Both the position numbers and the translations under genes were made by a program. This document shows, piece by piece, positions 44,019 to 53,038 of a stretch of 64,000 bases of DNA; position 1 is the stretch's first letter; each line of letters opens with the position of its first letter. Source of the stretch: Candidatus Binatia bacterium (lineage in GTDB: Bacteria > Desulfobacterota > Binatia > UBA12015); contig DATCMB010000023.1 of the NCBI GenBank assembly GCA_036563615.1, forward strand, positions 372,001-436,000, given 5' to 3'. A model generated the notes under the pieces. It was not told where the DNA came from. It saw nothing but the letters and a program-made list of their open reading frames with translations, and ran no database searches.

Positions 44019-44407
44019 TCACAGCACCTCCTCGAGGAAGGAGTCGCGCGTCAGCGTGAACCCGACCAGGCAGCGCATGTTGCCGTTGCCGATCTTGTAG
44101 TACGGGACGATCGTCATCCGGCTCGCGACGGCGTCGGCGAGCATCTCCTGCTGGCGGATGGCGAGATCGCGCTTCGGGCAGATGCTGCGACCGAACTAGG
44201 ATCGCCGCGTGACGCCGTTGCCTACGTCGACCCTCACGACGCCGTTCGTCCACCCGACGTAGTCGGATGCTTCGCCGTTCTGGCGGAAGCCGATGATCAT
44301 GCCGGGGATTCCCTCGCTGTCGGCCGCTACCGCCGCCGCCGGAGCGCGAGCACCAGCGCGGTCACGGTCGCTGCGATCTTCTCGAGGATCTTGCTCTTCG
44401 TCTTCAT
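44019..44407 (-). pseudogene. Secreted small protein, tandem family copy 3 (decayed)
   Basis: The ATG at 44407 starts MKTKSKILEKIAATVTALVLAL, a signal peptide like those of copies 1 and 2. One base of a C run is missing at about 44341, so LPAAAVA is lost and the frame hits RRRR-stop. The next frame continues DSEGIPGMIIGFRQNGE and VVRVDVGNGVTRRS, then an in-frame TAG (44196-44198) interrupts it. After that FGRSICPKRDLAIRQQ and RMTIVPYYKIGNGNMRC follow to the normal stop at 44019. Two independent lesions make this a pseudogene, although a sequencing error could explain the first. Confidence 0.85.
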
Positions 44408-44515
44408 GGTCTTCTCCGTGGTCTTTGCTACCTCTGTCGCCCGCCGTCGCTTCGGACGAGCGGGCTCGTTGGTGGTCATGAAGGGACATCCGGCGTTCCG
44501 TGAGGGACACGGCGC

Positions 44516-45580
44516 GTGAGGGCGGCGCACGAGCGCTGGAGCGTCGAGCGCGTCTCCGAGTGGTACGCGCGCGAGCCCTGGATGGTGGGCTTCAACTACC
44601 TGCCGCGCACCGCGGTGAACTGGACGGAGCTCTGGCAGGCCGACACCTTCGACCTTCCGACCATCGAGCAGGAGCTCGGCTGGGCGCAGGACGTCGGCTT
44701 CAACGCGCTGCGCACGAACCTGCAGTTCCTCGTCTGGGAGGACGACGCGACGGGGCTGCGCGACCGCATCGATCGCTTCCTCGGCGTCGCGTCACGCCAC
44801 GGCATCCGCGTGATGCTGTGTCTGTTCGACGACTGCGGCTTCTCGGGGCGCGAGCCACACCTCGGTCCGCAGCCGGAGCCGCTGCCCGGCGTGCACAACT
44901 CGCGCGCGGTCGCGAGCCCGGGCCGCGCGGTGGTGCGCGACCGCGCCCGCTGGCCGGATCTCGAGCGCTACGTGCTCGACGTCGTCGGGCACTTCCGCGC
45001 CGACCGACGCATCGTCGCCTGGGACCTCTACAACGAGCCGGGCAACGACATGACGCTCGTGCCGGAGCCCGAGCGCGACCCCGCGGTCGCGAGCGATCCG
45101 CTCTGGCCGCACAGCATGGAGCTCGCGCGCAGCTGCTTCGCGTGGGCGCGCGCGGCGGCGCCCGAGCAGCCGCTCACGAGCGGCGTGTGGAGCCTCGTCT
45201 GGCAGGAGCGCGAGACGGAGCTCGTCGCGCTCTCGGACTTCGTGAGCTTCCACAGCTACCTGCCGCTCGAGCACGTCGAGCAGATGGTCGAGGTGCTGCG
45301 CCGCGAGGGCCGGCCGATCGTCTGCACCGAGTGGCTCGCGCGCGGGCTCGGCTCGCGCGTCGCGACGCACCTGCCGTGGTTCGCCGAGCGGCGCATCGGC
45401 TGCTTCCACTGGGGGCTGGTCAATGGCCGCACGCAGACGCACCGGCCGTGGCCGGGCTTCGAGCCGTTCTACGCCGACGGCGCGTGGCACCACGACGTGC
45501 TGCGTCCGGACGGCTCGCCGTACGACGCGGAGGAGATCGCGCTCTTCCGCCGCTGGTGCGCGACGGCGCGCGCGGGCTGA
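44516..45580 (+). CDS. Glycoside hydrolase family 5-like protein
   Basis: 354 residues, GTG start at 44516. A TIM-barrel start (PWMVGFNYLPRTAVNWTELW) followed by the acid/base motif DLYNEPGN (Glu) and the nucleophile strand IVCTEWLARG (Glu), then HWGLVNGRTQT. No signal peptide, so it acts in the cytoplasm or on internalised sugars, or exports by another route. Cellulase, mannanase and xylanase subgroups share these signs; specificity unknown. Confidence 0.82.
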   Translation: MRAAHERWSVERVSEWYAREPWMVGFNYLPRTAVNWTELWQADTFDLPTIEQELGWAQDVGFNALRTNLQFLVWEDDATGLRDRIDRFLGVASRHGIRVMLCLFDDCGFSGREPHLGPQPEPLPGVHNSRAVASPGRAVVRDRARWPDLERYVLDVVGHFRADRRIVAWDLYNEPGNDMTLVPEPERDPAVASDPLWPHSMELARSCFAWARAAAPEQPLTSGVWSLVWQERETELVALSDFVSFHSYLPLEHVEQMVEVLRREGRPIVCTEWLARGLGSRVATHLPWFAERRIGCFHWGLVNGRTQTHRPWPGFEPFYADGAWHHDVLRPDGSPYDAEEIALFRRWCATARAG

Positions 45581-45647
45581 GCGCCGCGCGTCACGCGCTG
45601 CGCAGCGGCGAAGCAGGGCTGATGCTTGACGCGCGCCGCGCGCGGCG

Positions 45648-46436
45648 TCAGGGACGCCGCAGCACGACCTCCATCTGGTAGAACAGGAACGCGTTCGCGT
45701 CCTCGGGACGCTCGGCGAGCGTCGCGTAGCGGTCGAGCACGTCGTGGATGAACGCGTCGCGGTGCTCGGCGGGCAGCATGCAGGTCCACTCGACGAAGGT
45801 CGCATCGGCGAAGCGCACGAAGGCATCGCGGGTCTCGAAGTCCCAGCGGCGCGCCTGCACGTCGATGCGCTCGACCGTGAGCCCGGCCGCGGTGGCGACC
45901 TGGGCGTACTCGTCCGGCGTCAAGTGGAGAAACGGCTTGCGGAAGTCCGTGAACCACCGCGACCAGCGCGGCGACGAGCGCGTGTCCTCGATCACCGCCT
46001 CGAGCGCACGACGCTCGCCGCGCGGCACCATCTGCAGGAAGGTCCGGCCGCCGGGCGCGAGCGCCTCGCGCACGCTCTCGAGCGCGCGCTGCTGCTCCGG
46101 CACCCAGTGCAGCGCGTTGAACGACACGACGAGGTCGAACGCGCCGCGGCAGGGCAGGGCGCGGACGTCCGCGACCGCGAAGGCGAGGTTCGGCGCCGAC
46201 AGATGCCGGTGCGCGTAATCGATCATGTGGTGCGAGGGGTCGATGCCGAGGAGCCGACCGCGCGGCAGGCGGCGGGCGATCTGGACCGTCACCTTGCCGT
46301 CGCCGCAGCCGACGTCGAGCACGCGATCGTCGCCCGCGAGCGTGAGCGCTGCGAGGCTCTGTGCGGCGAGCCAGCTCTGCAGCGTCGACTCGCGATGATA
46401 GGCGCCGGCATCCCACTCGGTCATGAGCGCGCTCAT
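45648..46436 (-). CDS. SAM-dependent methyltransferase (trans-aconitate 2-methyltransferase-like)
   Basis: 262 residues from ATG 46436 (ATG 46424 possible). Motif I is VLDVGCGDGKVT, motif II LLGIDPSHHMIDYA, then FDLVVSFNALHWVPEQQRAL, RVEALAPGGR-type and an EWTCMLPAEHRDAF segment near the C-terminus. The LHWV motif fits the trans-aconitate methyltransferase group, but substrate prediction is weak. Convergent with the GH5-like gene and divergent from the next one. Confidence 0.85.
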   Translation of the reverse strand: MSALMTEWDAGAYHRESTLQSWLAAQSLAALTLAGDDRVLDVGCGDGKVTVQIARRLPRGRLLGIDPSHHMIDYAHRHLSAPNLAFAVADVRALPCRGAFDLVVSFNALHWVPEQQRALESVREALAPGGRTFLQMVPRGERRALEAVIEDTRSSPRWSRWFTDFRKPFLHLTPDEYAQVATAAGLTVERIDVQARRWDFETRDAFVRFADATFVEWTCMLPAEHRDAFIHDVLDRYATLAERPEDANAFLFYQMEVVLRRP

Positions 46437-46547
46437 AGCCGAAATTCGTCCGCGCGTTGAGCGCGCGGCGCGGCGTGCGCGCTCGTCACGGTCCGCCGCC
46501 GCAGAACGTGCTTGCCGGCTCCGCGTCCGGCGTGTCAGGAGGGGCAC

Positions 46548-48305
46548 GTGCTTGCCGTGTCGTTTCTCCGCCACGTGCGCCTCGCCACGCTCGCTCTCGG
46601 CGCGCTCGTCCTCGCCGTCGTCTGCGGCGCTCCGGCGTCGGACGCCGCACCGCCGACCGTACAGCGCTGGGCGCGCTTCGAGGCGTCCTGGGTGCCGCCC
46701 GTCCCGCCGACCAACCCGTTCGATCCCGACGAGATCGACGTGCGCGCCGAATTCGTGTCGCCGGGCGGCAAGCTCTTCGAGGTCCTCGGCTTCTGGTACC
46801 AGGACTACGAGCGCGAGCTGCGGCCGAACGGCAACGAGCGCTTGACGCCGGTCGGCGAGCCGCACTTCCGCGTGCGCTTCACGCCGACCCGCCCGGGCCG
46901 CTGGCGCTGGCGCTGGGTCGTGCGTCAGGGCGGCGCGACCACGACGACGCCGTTCGAGATCCTGCAGGTGAAGCCGGCGAAGGGCCGCGGTTTTCTGCGC
47001 ATCAGCCGACGCGACCGACGCCACCTCGCGTTCGACGACCGCTCGCCGTACTTCGCGGTCGGCGAGAACACCGGCTGGTACGACTCCCGTGGCACCTTCG
47101 CCTACGACGACTGGTTCGCGCGCCTTGCGGAGCAGGGCGCGAACTTCGCGCGCATCTGGATGGCGCCGTGGTCCTTCGGGCTCGAGTGGAACGACACGCC
47201 GCTCGGCGACTACACGAACCGCCTCGGCCGCGCGTGGCAGCTCGACCACGTGCTCGAGGAGGCCGAGCGCCGCGGCATCTACGTCATGGTGTCGCTGATC
47301 AACCACGGCGCGTTCGCGACGCTGTTCAACGGCAACTGGGCGAGCAACCCGTACAACGCCGCGAACGGCGGACCGCTCGCGACGGCGGACGAGTTCTTCA
47401 CCGACCCGACGGCGCGGAAGCTGTTCGAGCGCCGCCTGCGCTACGTCGTCGCGCGCTGGGGCTGGTCGACGCACGTCCACTCGTGGGAGCTGTGGAACGA
47501 GGTCGACCTCACCGACGGCTACCGCTCGCCCGCGATCACGCAGTGGCACGCCGACATGGCCGCGCTGCTGCGCGCGCTCGATCCGTACGATCACCTCGTG
47601 ACCTCGAGCCACGCCCTCTACTGGAACGACCGCAACGTTTGGCTCGACGGCGGCCTCGACTTCACGCAGATCCACTTCTACGCCGACCAGTTCCCGCCGT
47701 TCGCCAACATCGGTCAGACCGTGACCACGTGGACGCGCGAGCGGATGGGCGTGACCGGCAAGCCGGTCCTGTTCGCCGAGATCGGCGTCGACGCGCGCGG
47801 CGCGCCGCAGACGCGCGAGGCCGATCCTGAGGGGATCGGCATTCACGACGCGCTCTGGGCGGGCGTCGTCTCCGGCGGCATCGGCACCGGCATGACCTGG
47901 TGGTGGGACAACCTGATCGCCCAGGAGCCCGATCGCTACTACCCGATGTTCGGCGCGGTCGCGCGCTTCGTCGAAGGGCTGCGCTGGGACCGCGAGCGCT
48001 TCGCTCCCGCGACGGCGACGGTGCAGTCGCAGAGTCGCCCGGTCGTAGCGTACGGCCTGCGCGGACGCACGCGGCTCCTGCTCTGGATCAAGGACGACGC
48101 GTTCCAGTGGAACGCGCCGCAGGCGGTCGAGATCGGCGACGCGACCCTGCAGGTCGAGGGGCGCTGGTGCGGGCAGTGGTACGACACCTGGACCGGCGCC
48201 TGGCTCGACACCGTCAAGCTGAACGGGACCGTTCCGGTGCCGCCGTTCTCGCGCGACATCGCGCTGCTCGCGGGACGCTGTCCGGCGAAGAACCTGCACC
48301 GCTAG
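46548..48305 (+). CDS. Secreted glycoside-hydrolase-like protein (DUF5060/DUF4038 type)
   Basis: 585 residues; GTG 46548 chosen because AGGAGGGG precedes it by 3 nt and a signal peptide follows (LATLALGALVLAVVCGAPA). An N-terminal beta-sandwich of the DUF5060 kind (RWARFEASWVPP, YERELRPNGNE) leads to a TIM barrel: FFAVGENTGWYDSRGTF-type, ARIWMAPWSFGLEWNDT, SWELWNEVDL (acid/base Glu) and KPVLFAEIGVDA (nucleophile Glu). Probably a periplasmic or secreted glycan hydrolase acting on plant or algal polysaccharide, perhaps apiosidase- or alpha-L-arabinofuranosidase-like. It neighbours the GH5-like protein. Confidence 0.85.
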   Translation: MLAVSFLRHVRLATLALGALVLAVVCGAPASDAAPPTVQRWARFEASWVPPVPPTNPFDPDEIDVRAEFVSPGGKLFEVLGFWYQDYERELRPNGNERLTPVGEPHFRVRFTPTRPGRWRWRWVVRQGGATTTTPFEILQVKPAKGRGFLRISRRDRRHLAFDDRSPYFAVGENTGWYDSRGTFAYDDWFARLAEQGANFARIWMAPWSFGLEWNDTPLGDYTNRLGRAWQLDHVLEEAERRGIYVMVSLINHGAFATLFNGNWASNPYNAANGGPLATADEFFTDPTARKLFERRLRYVVARWGWSTHVHSWELWNEVDLTDGYRSPAITQWHADMAALLRALDPYDHLVTSSHALYWNDRNVWLDGGLDFTQIHFYADQFPPFANIGQTVTTWTRERMGVTGKPVLFAEIGVDARGAPQTREADPEGIGIHDALWAGVVSGGIGTGMTWWWDNLIAQEPDRYYPMFGAVARFVEGLRWDRERFAPATATVQSQSRPVVAYGLRGRTRLLLWIKDDAFQWNAPQAVEIGDATLQVEGRWCGQWYDTWTGAWLDTVKLNGTVPVPPFSRDIALLAGRCPAKNLHR

Positions 48306-48392
48306 CGTCGCGTCCCGCGCGCGGCGCGCCTCTTTGCAGCGCCGCCGCAGCATGTAGGATCGAGAGTCGGCGCTGCGCGCCGGGGGACGACG

Positions 48393-50294
48393 TTGTCGCA
48401 CCACACCTTGATCTCGCTCGCCGCGATCCTCGTCCTGGGGATCACCGCGCAGTGGATCGCGTGGCGTCTCAGGATGCCGTCGATCCTGCTGCTGCTCGCG
48501 AGCGGCCTCGTCGCGGGCCCCGTGCTCGGCTGGCTCGACCCCGACGAGCTGTTCGGTGAGCTGCTGCTGCCGCTGGTCTCGCTGTCGGTCGCGGTGATCC
48601 TCTACGAGGGCGGCCTCAACCTGAAGCTGCGCGAGCTGCGCGACGTCGGGCGCGCGTTCTTCCTGCTGGTGACGGTCGGCGTCGCGGTGTCGTGGGTCAC
48701 GGGCGCGCTCGCGGCGCGCTGGCTGCTCGGGCTCGAGTGGGCGGTCGCGTCGCTGCTCGGCGCGATCCTCGTCGTGACCGGTCCGACCGTGATCGGTCCG
48801 ATGCTGCGCCACCTGCGGCTGCGCGGCAAGGTCGGCGCGCTGCTCAAGTGGGAAGGCATCATCATCGATCCGATCGGCGCGACGCTCGCGGTGCTCGCCT
48901 TCACCGTCGTGCAGGCGGACGTCGGCGAGGGCTTCGGTCGCGCAACCATCGAGCTCGCCTCGACGCTCGTGATCGGCGTCGCGATCGGCGGGGTCGCGGC
49001 GGCGATCCTGATCGTCGTGCTGTCGCGCTACTGGGTGCCGGACACGCTGCACAACCCGGTGTCGCTGATGCTCATGATCGCCGCCTTCACGACGGCGAAC
49101 GTCCTGCAGGAGGAGTCCGGGCTGCTCGCGGTGACGGTGATGGGCATCGTGCTCGCGAACCAGACGCGGGTCTCGATCCGGCACGTCGTCGAGTTCAAGG
49201 AGAGCTTGACGGTGCTGCTCGTCTCCGGGCTGTTCGTGGTGCTCGGCGCGCGGCTTCGTCCGGAAGCGCTCGCCGAGCTCGGCTGGGCGAGCTTCGCGTT
49301 CGTCGCGGTGCTGATCCTGATCGCGCGTCCGGCGGGCGTGCTGCTCTCGACCTGGCGCTCGACGCTCACCTGGCAGGAGCGCGCGTTTCTCTGCTGCATG
49401 GCGCCGCGCGGCATCGTCGCCGCCGCGATCTCGTCGGTGTTCGCGCTGAGCCTGGTCTCGCTCGGCTACGCCGGCGCGCTCGCGATCGTGCCGGTCACCT
49501 TCCTCGTCGTCTTCGTCACCGTGCTGCTCTACGGCTCGCTCGCCGGCGTGCTCGCGCGCCGGCTCGGGCTCGCGCAGGCGAACCCGCAGGGTGTCCTGTT
49601 CGTCGGCGCCGATCCGTGGGTGCGCGCGGTGGCGAGCGCGCTGCACGACGAGCAGATCCCGGTGTTCCTCGTCGACACGCACTTCGAGAACATCCGCGAC
49701 TGCCGCATGTCCGGTCTGCCGTGCCTCTACGGCAGCGCGCTCGCCGAGGAGACGCGCGAGGCGATCGACTACAGCGGGCTCGGCCGCATGCTCGCCGTCA
49801 CCTCGAACGACGAGGTCAACTCGCTCGCCTGCATGCGCTACGCCGAGGACTTCGGTCGCCAGGAGATCTACCAGCTTCCCTTCGCGCCGCGGAAGGAAGG
49901 TCGGCACGAGGCGGTGCCGGCCGAGCACCGCGGCCGCTTCCTGTTCGGCCAGGAGCACACGCACCGCGCGCTCAGCGCGCTCGCGGGTCCGCAGCCCACC
50001 GTCAAGAAGACGCCGCTCACCGCCGAGTTCGACTTCGCCGCCTTCCAGGCGCGAAACGCCGGCACGCTGCTGCCGCTGTTCGTGCTCAAGCCCGACGGCA
50101 AGCTGCAGGTCGCCACGGTCGAGGGCCTCGCCGAGCCGCAGCCGGGCGACGTGGTGGTGAGCCTGGTGCTCGCCGCGGTCGCCTCGCCGCGCGACGAAGC
50201 GCAGGAGCGCGGCGAGACGTCGGCGGCATCGCAGGGACGTGCGAGCGCCGCCGACGAGGCCGAGGCGGAGCCGAGCCTGGCGCGCGGCGCCTGA
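48393..50294 (+). CDS. Cation/proton antiporter with C-terminal Rossmann (TrkA-type) domain
   Basis: 633 residues, TTG start at 48393 behind GGGGGA. The first 400 residues hold about 12 membrane segments of the CPA1 NhaP/KefC-like family (ILYEGGLNLKLRELR, a TGPTVIGPM segment, IIIDPIGATLAVLAF, CMAPRGIVAAAI). A Rossmann domain follows (GVLFVGADPWVRAVASAL, LVDTHFEN, EVNSLACMRYAEDFG) as in TrkA-N/RCK regulation, then an acidic/Ala-rich tail. It probably exchanges Na+ or K+ for H+ at the inner membrane under nucleotide or ligand control. A -10-like TAGGAT lies at 48355-48360. Confidence 0.87.
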   Translation: MSHHTLISLAAILVLGITAQWIAWRLRMPSILLLLASGLVAGPVLGWLDPDELFGELLLPLVSLSVAVILYEGGLNLKLRELRDVGRAFFLLVTVGVAVSWVTGALAARWLLGLEWAVASLLGAILVVTGPTVIGPMLRHLRLRGKVGALLKWEGIIIDPIGATLAVLAFTVVQADVGEGFGRATIELASTLVIGVAIGGVAAAILIVVLSRYWVPDTLHNPVSLMLMIAAFTTANVLQEESGLLAVTVMGIVLANQTRVSIRHVVEFKESLTVLLVSGLFVVLGARLRPEALAELGWASFAFVAVLILIARPAGVLLSTWRSTLTWQERAFLCCMAPRGIVAAAISSVFALSLVSLGYAGALAIVPVTFLVVFVTVLLYGSLAGVLARRLGLAQANPQGVLFVGADPWVRAVASALHDEQIPVFLVDTHFENIRDCRMSGLPCLYGSALAEETREAIDYSGLGRMLAVTSNDEVNSLACMRYAEDFGRQEIYQLPFAPRKEGRHEAVPAEHRGRFLFGQEHTHRALSALAGPQPTVKKTPLTAEFDFAAFQARNAGTLLPLFVLKPDGKLQVATVEGLAEPQPGDVVVSLVLAAVASPRDEAQERGETSAASQGRASAADEAEAEPSLARGA

Positions 50295-50312
50295 CTCGCG
50301 TAGGGGGATCGC

Positions 50313-51107
50313 ATGCCCGACCTGCTGTACGAGAAGACCGGCCACATCGCGCGCATCACGCTGAACCGCCCCGACCGCCTGAACGCGATCAGCGTCGAGA
50401 TGCTCGAGGCGCTCAGCAATGCGCTCGAGGACGCCGACCGCGACCGCGAGATCCGCGTCATCATCCTGACCGGCGCGGGGCGCGGCTTCTGCAGCGGCCT
50501 CGATCTCAAGGACACCGCCGAGGGCAAGGGCATCGCGGGCGCGCTCGGCGGCGGTGGCGGCGTGTCGCACATGAGCACGCGTCACCTGCCGACGACGGTG
50601 CTGCACGAGATCGACACCCCGGTCCTGTGCGCGATCAACGGCGCCGCCGCGGGCTACGGCTTCGACCTCGCGCTGGGCTGCGACATGCGGCTGATGAGCG
50701 ACACGGCGAAGCTCGTCCCGGGCTTCGCGAAGCGCGGCATCGTCCCGGAGAGCGGCGGCACGTGGTACCTGCCGCGGCTCGTCGGCTGGGCGCGCGCCTG
50801 CGAGATCGCGTTCCTCGCCGACGATCTGCCCGCCGAGCGCGCGCTCGCGATGGGCGTGGTCAACGCGGTGGTGCCGGCGGCGGAGCTCGAGGCCGAGACG
50901 ACCCGCTGGGCGGAGAAGATCGCCGCCAACGCGCCGCTCGCGATCGCGGCGATGAAGCGGCTCTTCCGTCATGGCTTGACGCAGGACTTCGAGTCGCACT
51001 CGCACCACGTCCTGATGCAGCTCTTGACGCTGTTCCGCTCGCAGGACTTCGGCGAGGCGATGAAGGCGTACTTCGAGCGCCGGCCGCCGAGCTTCAAGGG
51101 ACGCTGA
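50313..51107 (+). CDS. Enoyl-CoA hydratase/isomerase (crotonase family)
   Basis: 264 residues, ATG 50313, 18 bp after the antiporter. Crotonase pattern: ARITLNRPDRLNAIS, oxyanion glycines in GAGRGFCSGLDLKD and GAAAGYGFDLALGCDMRLMS, then AKRGIVPESGGTWYLPRLVGWARA. The Glu and Gly around PESGGTWYLP are consistent with the hydratase acid/base. It adds water to enoyl-CoA or isomerises it; substrate chain unknown. Fits with the CaiB-, BVMO- and CoA-hydrolase genes of the window. Confidence 0.92.
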   Translation: MPDLLYEKTGHIARITLNRPDRLNAISVEMLEALSNALEDADRDREIRVIILTGAGRGFCSGLDLKDTAEGKGIAGALGGGGGVSHMSTRHLPTTVLHEIDTPVLCAINGAAAGYGFDLALGCDMRLMSDTAKLVPGFAKRGIVPESGGTWYLPRLVGWARACEIAFLADDLPAERALAMGVVNAVVPAAELEAETTRWAEKIAANAPLAIAAMKRLFRHGLTQDFESHSHHVLMQLLTLFRSQDFGEAMKAYFERRPPSFKGR

Positions 51108-51356
51108 GCGCGGCGGGTGGTCGCGTCGGCGAGCGTCCGCTCCACGACCGTCCGCGCCGGCGACGGCCCGCTCCGCGACCGTCCATGCGGGGATCGCCCG
51201 TCACGACGCGCCGTTCGCGACCATCGCGACCGCCACGGCGCGCGCGAAAATTTGCTCTACCGCAGGCCGCGTGCGAGACGCTATGCTCGCCGACGGTCCC
51301 ACGTCCCCCCGCCCCTCGACCCACCCGCTCCGGAATCCAACGAAGGAGAGCTCTTC
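51108..51356. other. Leader before the lipoprotein gene
   Basis: 249 bp without a gene. It has an AT-richer spot (51245-51262) and a TATGCT hexamer at 51282-51287, but no matching -35 box at the right distance. AAGGAG precedes the GTG start. No terminator-like structure seen. Confidence 0.35.
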
Positions 51357-52880
51357 GTGCACGACTCGCGATCGCTTCGCTTCGTCTTGGAGCGCCCGCT
51401 GCGCGTGGCGCTGGGCGCGCTGCTGCTGCTCGCCGCCTGCGGTGGCGGCGGGGGCGGCAACGGCGGTGGGGGTGGCGGTGGTCCGACGCCGCCGCCGGGC
51501 ACGAGCCCGACGCCGCGTCCGAGCCTCGCGCCCACGCCGGTCCCGACGCCGAACCCCGAGCGCGTGAAGCTGCTGCTCGCCGAGGGCGAGACCGTCGCCG
51601 GGCTCACGGTGTCCGACATCGAGGACGCGGGCTTCAACAACTCCGGCGCGATCGGCGCGATCGTCACGGTGCGCAACGCGAACGGCGGGCGCGCGGTGCT
51701 GCTCGGCGGCGCGGACGGCGACTTCACGCCGGTCGTGACGCCGGACTCGCCGCCCGAGGGCGCCGACATGCGGACGCTGTCGCGCGTGCGCCTGCTCGAG
51801 GACGGCACGTCGATCTTCGAGTCCGGTGACGGCCTCGACACCGACCGGCTGTACTTCGTGAAGGACGGCGCCGTGCAGGGTCTCGCCGGCGCACCGCCGG
51901 GGCCGGTCTTCCCGACCTTCCGCATCCTCGGCGACCTCGCCTTCGGGCTCACCGGCACGATCGGCTTCATCGGCGGCGGCGACGAGTGCGAGACCGACAC
52001 CTCGGGCGCGAACCCGCGCACGCTGTGCGACATCAAGCTGTTCGTCGCGCAAGACGGCGTCGTCACCGAGGTACGCGACGACGCCATCACGCTCGAGGGG
52101 ATCAGCCCGACGCAGCCGCAGGTCGCGGTGACCGACATCGGCGTCACCTTCTTCTCGATCCCCGGCTCCGGTCAGGCGCCGACGCTCGTGCGCTACGCCG
52201 CGGGCGAGCTCGACACGGTGCTGACCGCGAACGAGTCGCTCGGCGACATCGGGCGACTGATCCGCCCGCAGGTCGCGGCCGCGACCTCGGACGAGGATCT
52301 GCTCTTGACGACGACGCTCGCGAGCGACCCGGGTCCGAGCCGTCCGACGGTGATCGGCATCCTGTCGGGCAACGACTTCCGGGTGCTCGACCGCGAGCGC
52401 ACCGCGGCGCCGGGCGGCGAGATCGTCGACCTGCGCGCCGTCGGCATGGACGAGCAGGGGCGCGCGCTCTACATCGCACGCATCGGCGAGTCGGGCGACA
52501 ACGACGCGCCGAAGACGCTGCGGCTCAACGACGGCTTCACGTCGATCGACGTCGCGACCGAGCACGCGCCGCTGCCCGGCACCGACAAGACGCTGGTCCG
52601 CTTCGAGGCGCAGCGCATCAACCGTCGCGGCGACGTCGCGTTCGTCGCCGAGCTCGGCCGCATCGACGGCCTGACCACGATCATCGAGGAGGTGCGGGTC
52701 GTCGTCCGGCTCTCCGACGGCACCTACCTGGCGCCCGTGTCGAGCGCGCGCCCGGGCGACATCGGGACGCTGTCGGACTTCGAGATCGCGGGCTTCGACG
52801 ACCAGGCGAACCTGCTGATCATCGCGACCCGCGATCCGAGCCAGACGGTGCTCCTGCTGGCGCCGCCGTTCGAGCCTTGA
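51357..52880 (+). CDS. Lipoprotein with glycine and proline linkers, unknown repeat domain
   Basis: 507 residues; GTG 51357 behind AAGGAGAG. The signal ends in the lipobox LLAAC, followed by eight glycines and a Gly/Pro/Thr linker (TPPPGTSPTPRP and TPVPTPNP). The rest is a repeated beta-rich domain containing LLLAEGETVAGLTVSDIEDA, RVRLLEDGTSIFESGDG and VRLSDGTYLAPVSSARPGD. This looks like a beta-propeller or repeated sandwich exposed at the outer membrane surface. Family not recognised. Confidence 0.8.
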   Translation: MHDSRSLRFVLERPLRVALGALLLLAACGGGGGGNGGGGGGGPTPPPGTSPTPRPSLAPTPVPTPNPERVKLLLAEGETVAGLTVSDIEDAGFNNSGAIGAIVTVRNANGGRAVLLGGADGDFTPVVTPDSPPEGADMRTLSRVRLLEDGTSIFESGDGLDTDRLYFVKDGAVQGLAGAPPGPVFPTFRILGDLAFGLTGTIGFIGGGDECETDTSGANPRTLCDIKLFVAQDGVVTEVRDDAITLEGISPTQPQVAVTDIGVTFFSIPGSGQAPTLVRYAAGELDTVLTANESLGDIGRLIRPQVAAATSDEDLLLTTTLASDPGPSRPTVIGILSGNDFRVLDRERTAAPGGEIVDLRAVGMDEQGRALYIARIGESGDNDAPKTLRLNDGFTSIDVATEHAPLPGTDKTLVRFEAQRINRRGDVAFVAELGRIDGLTTIIEEVRVVVRLSDGTYLAPVSSARPGDIGTLSDFEIAGFDDQANLLIIATRDPSQTVLLLAPPFEP

Positions 52881-53038
52881 AAGGCGCTCGCGTCCGAACC
52901 TGAGGCGCGCTGCCTCCGATAACGCGCGTTGCGCGGCCGCGACCGGCCGTTGTCGGTGGCGGCCGCGAAGCGCGTCGATTGCCGCGGATTGTGCGAGGCG
53001 CGCTCCGTGGCCGCCGCCTTGCGACCCGCGCTGCCGGC

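Noticed and set aside
45648..51008. A minus-strand open frame of about 1786 codons spanning several genes.
   Set aside because: Only its first-read end (45648-46436 region) is the real methyltransferase; the rest is antisense to good plus-strand genes and is Arg/His/Asp-rich nonsense, caused by high third-position GC.
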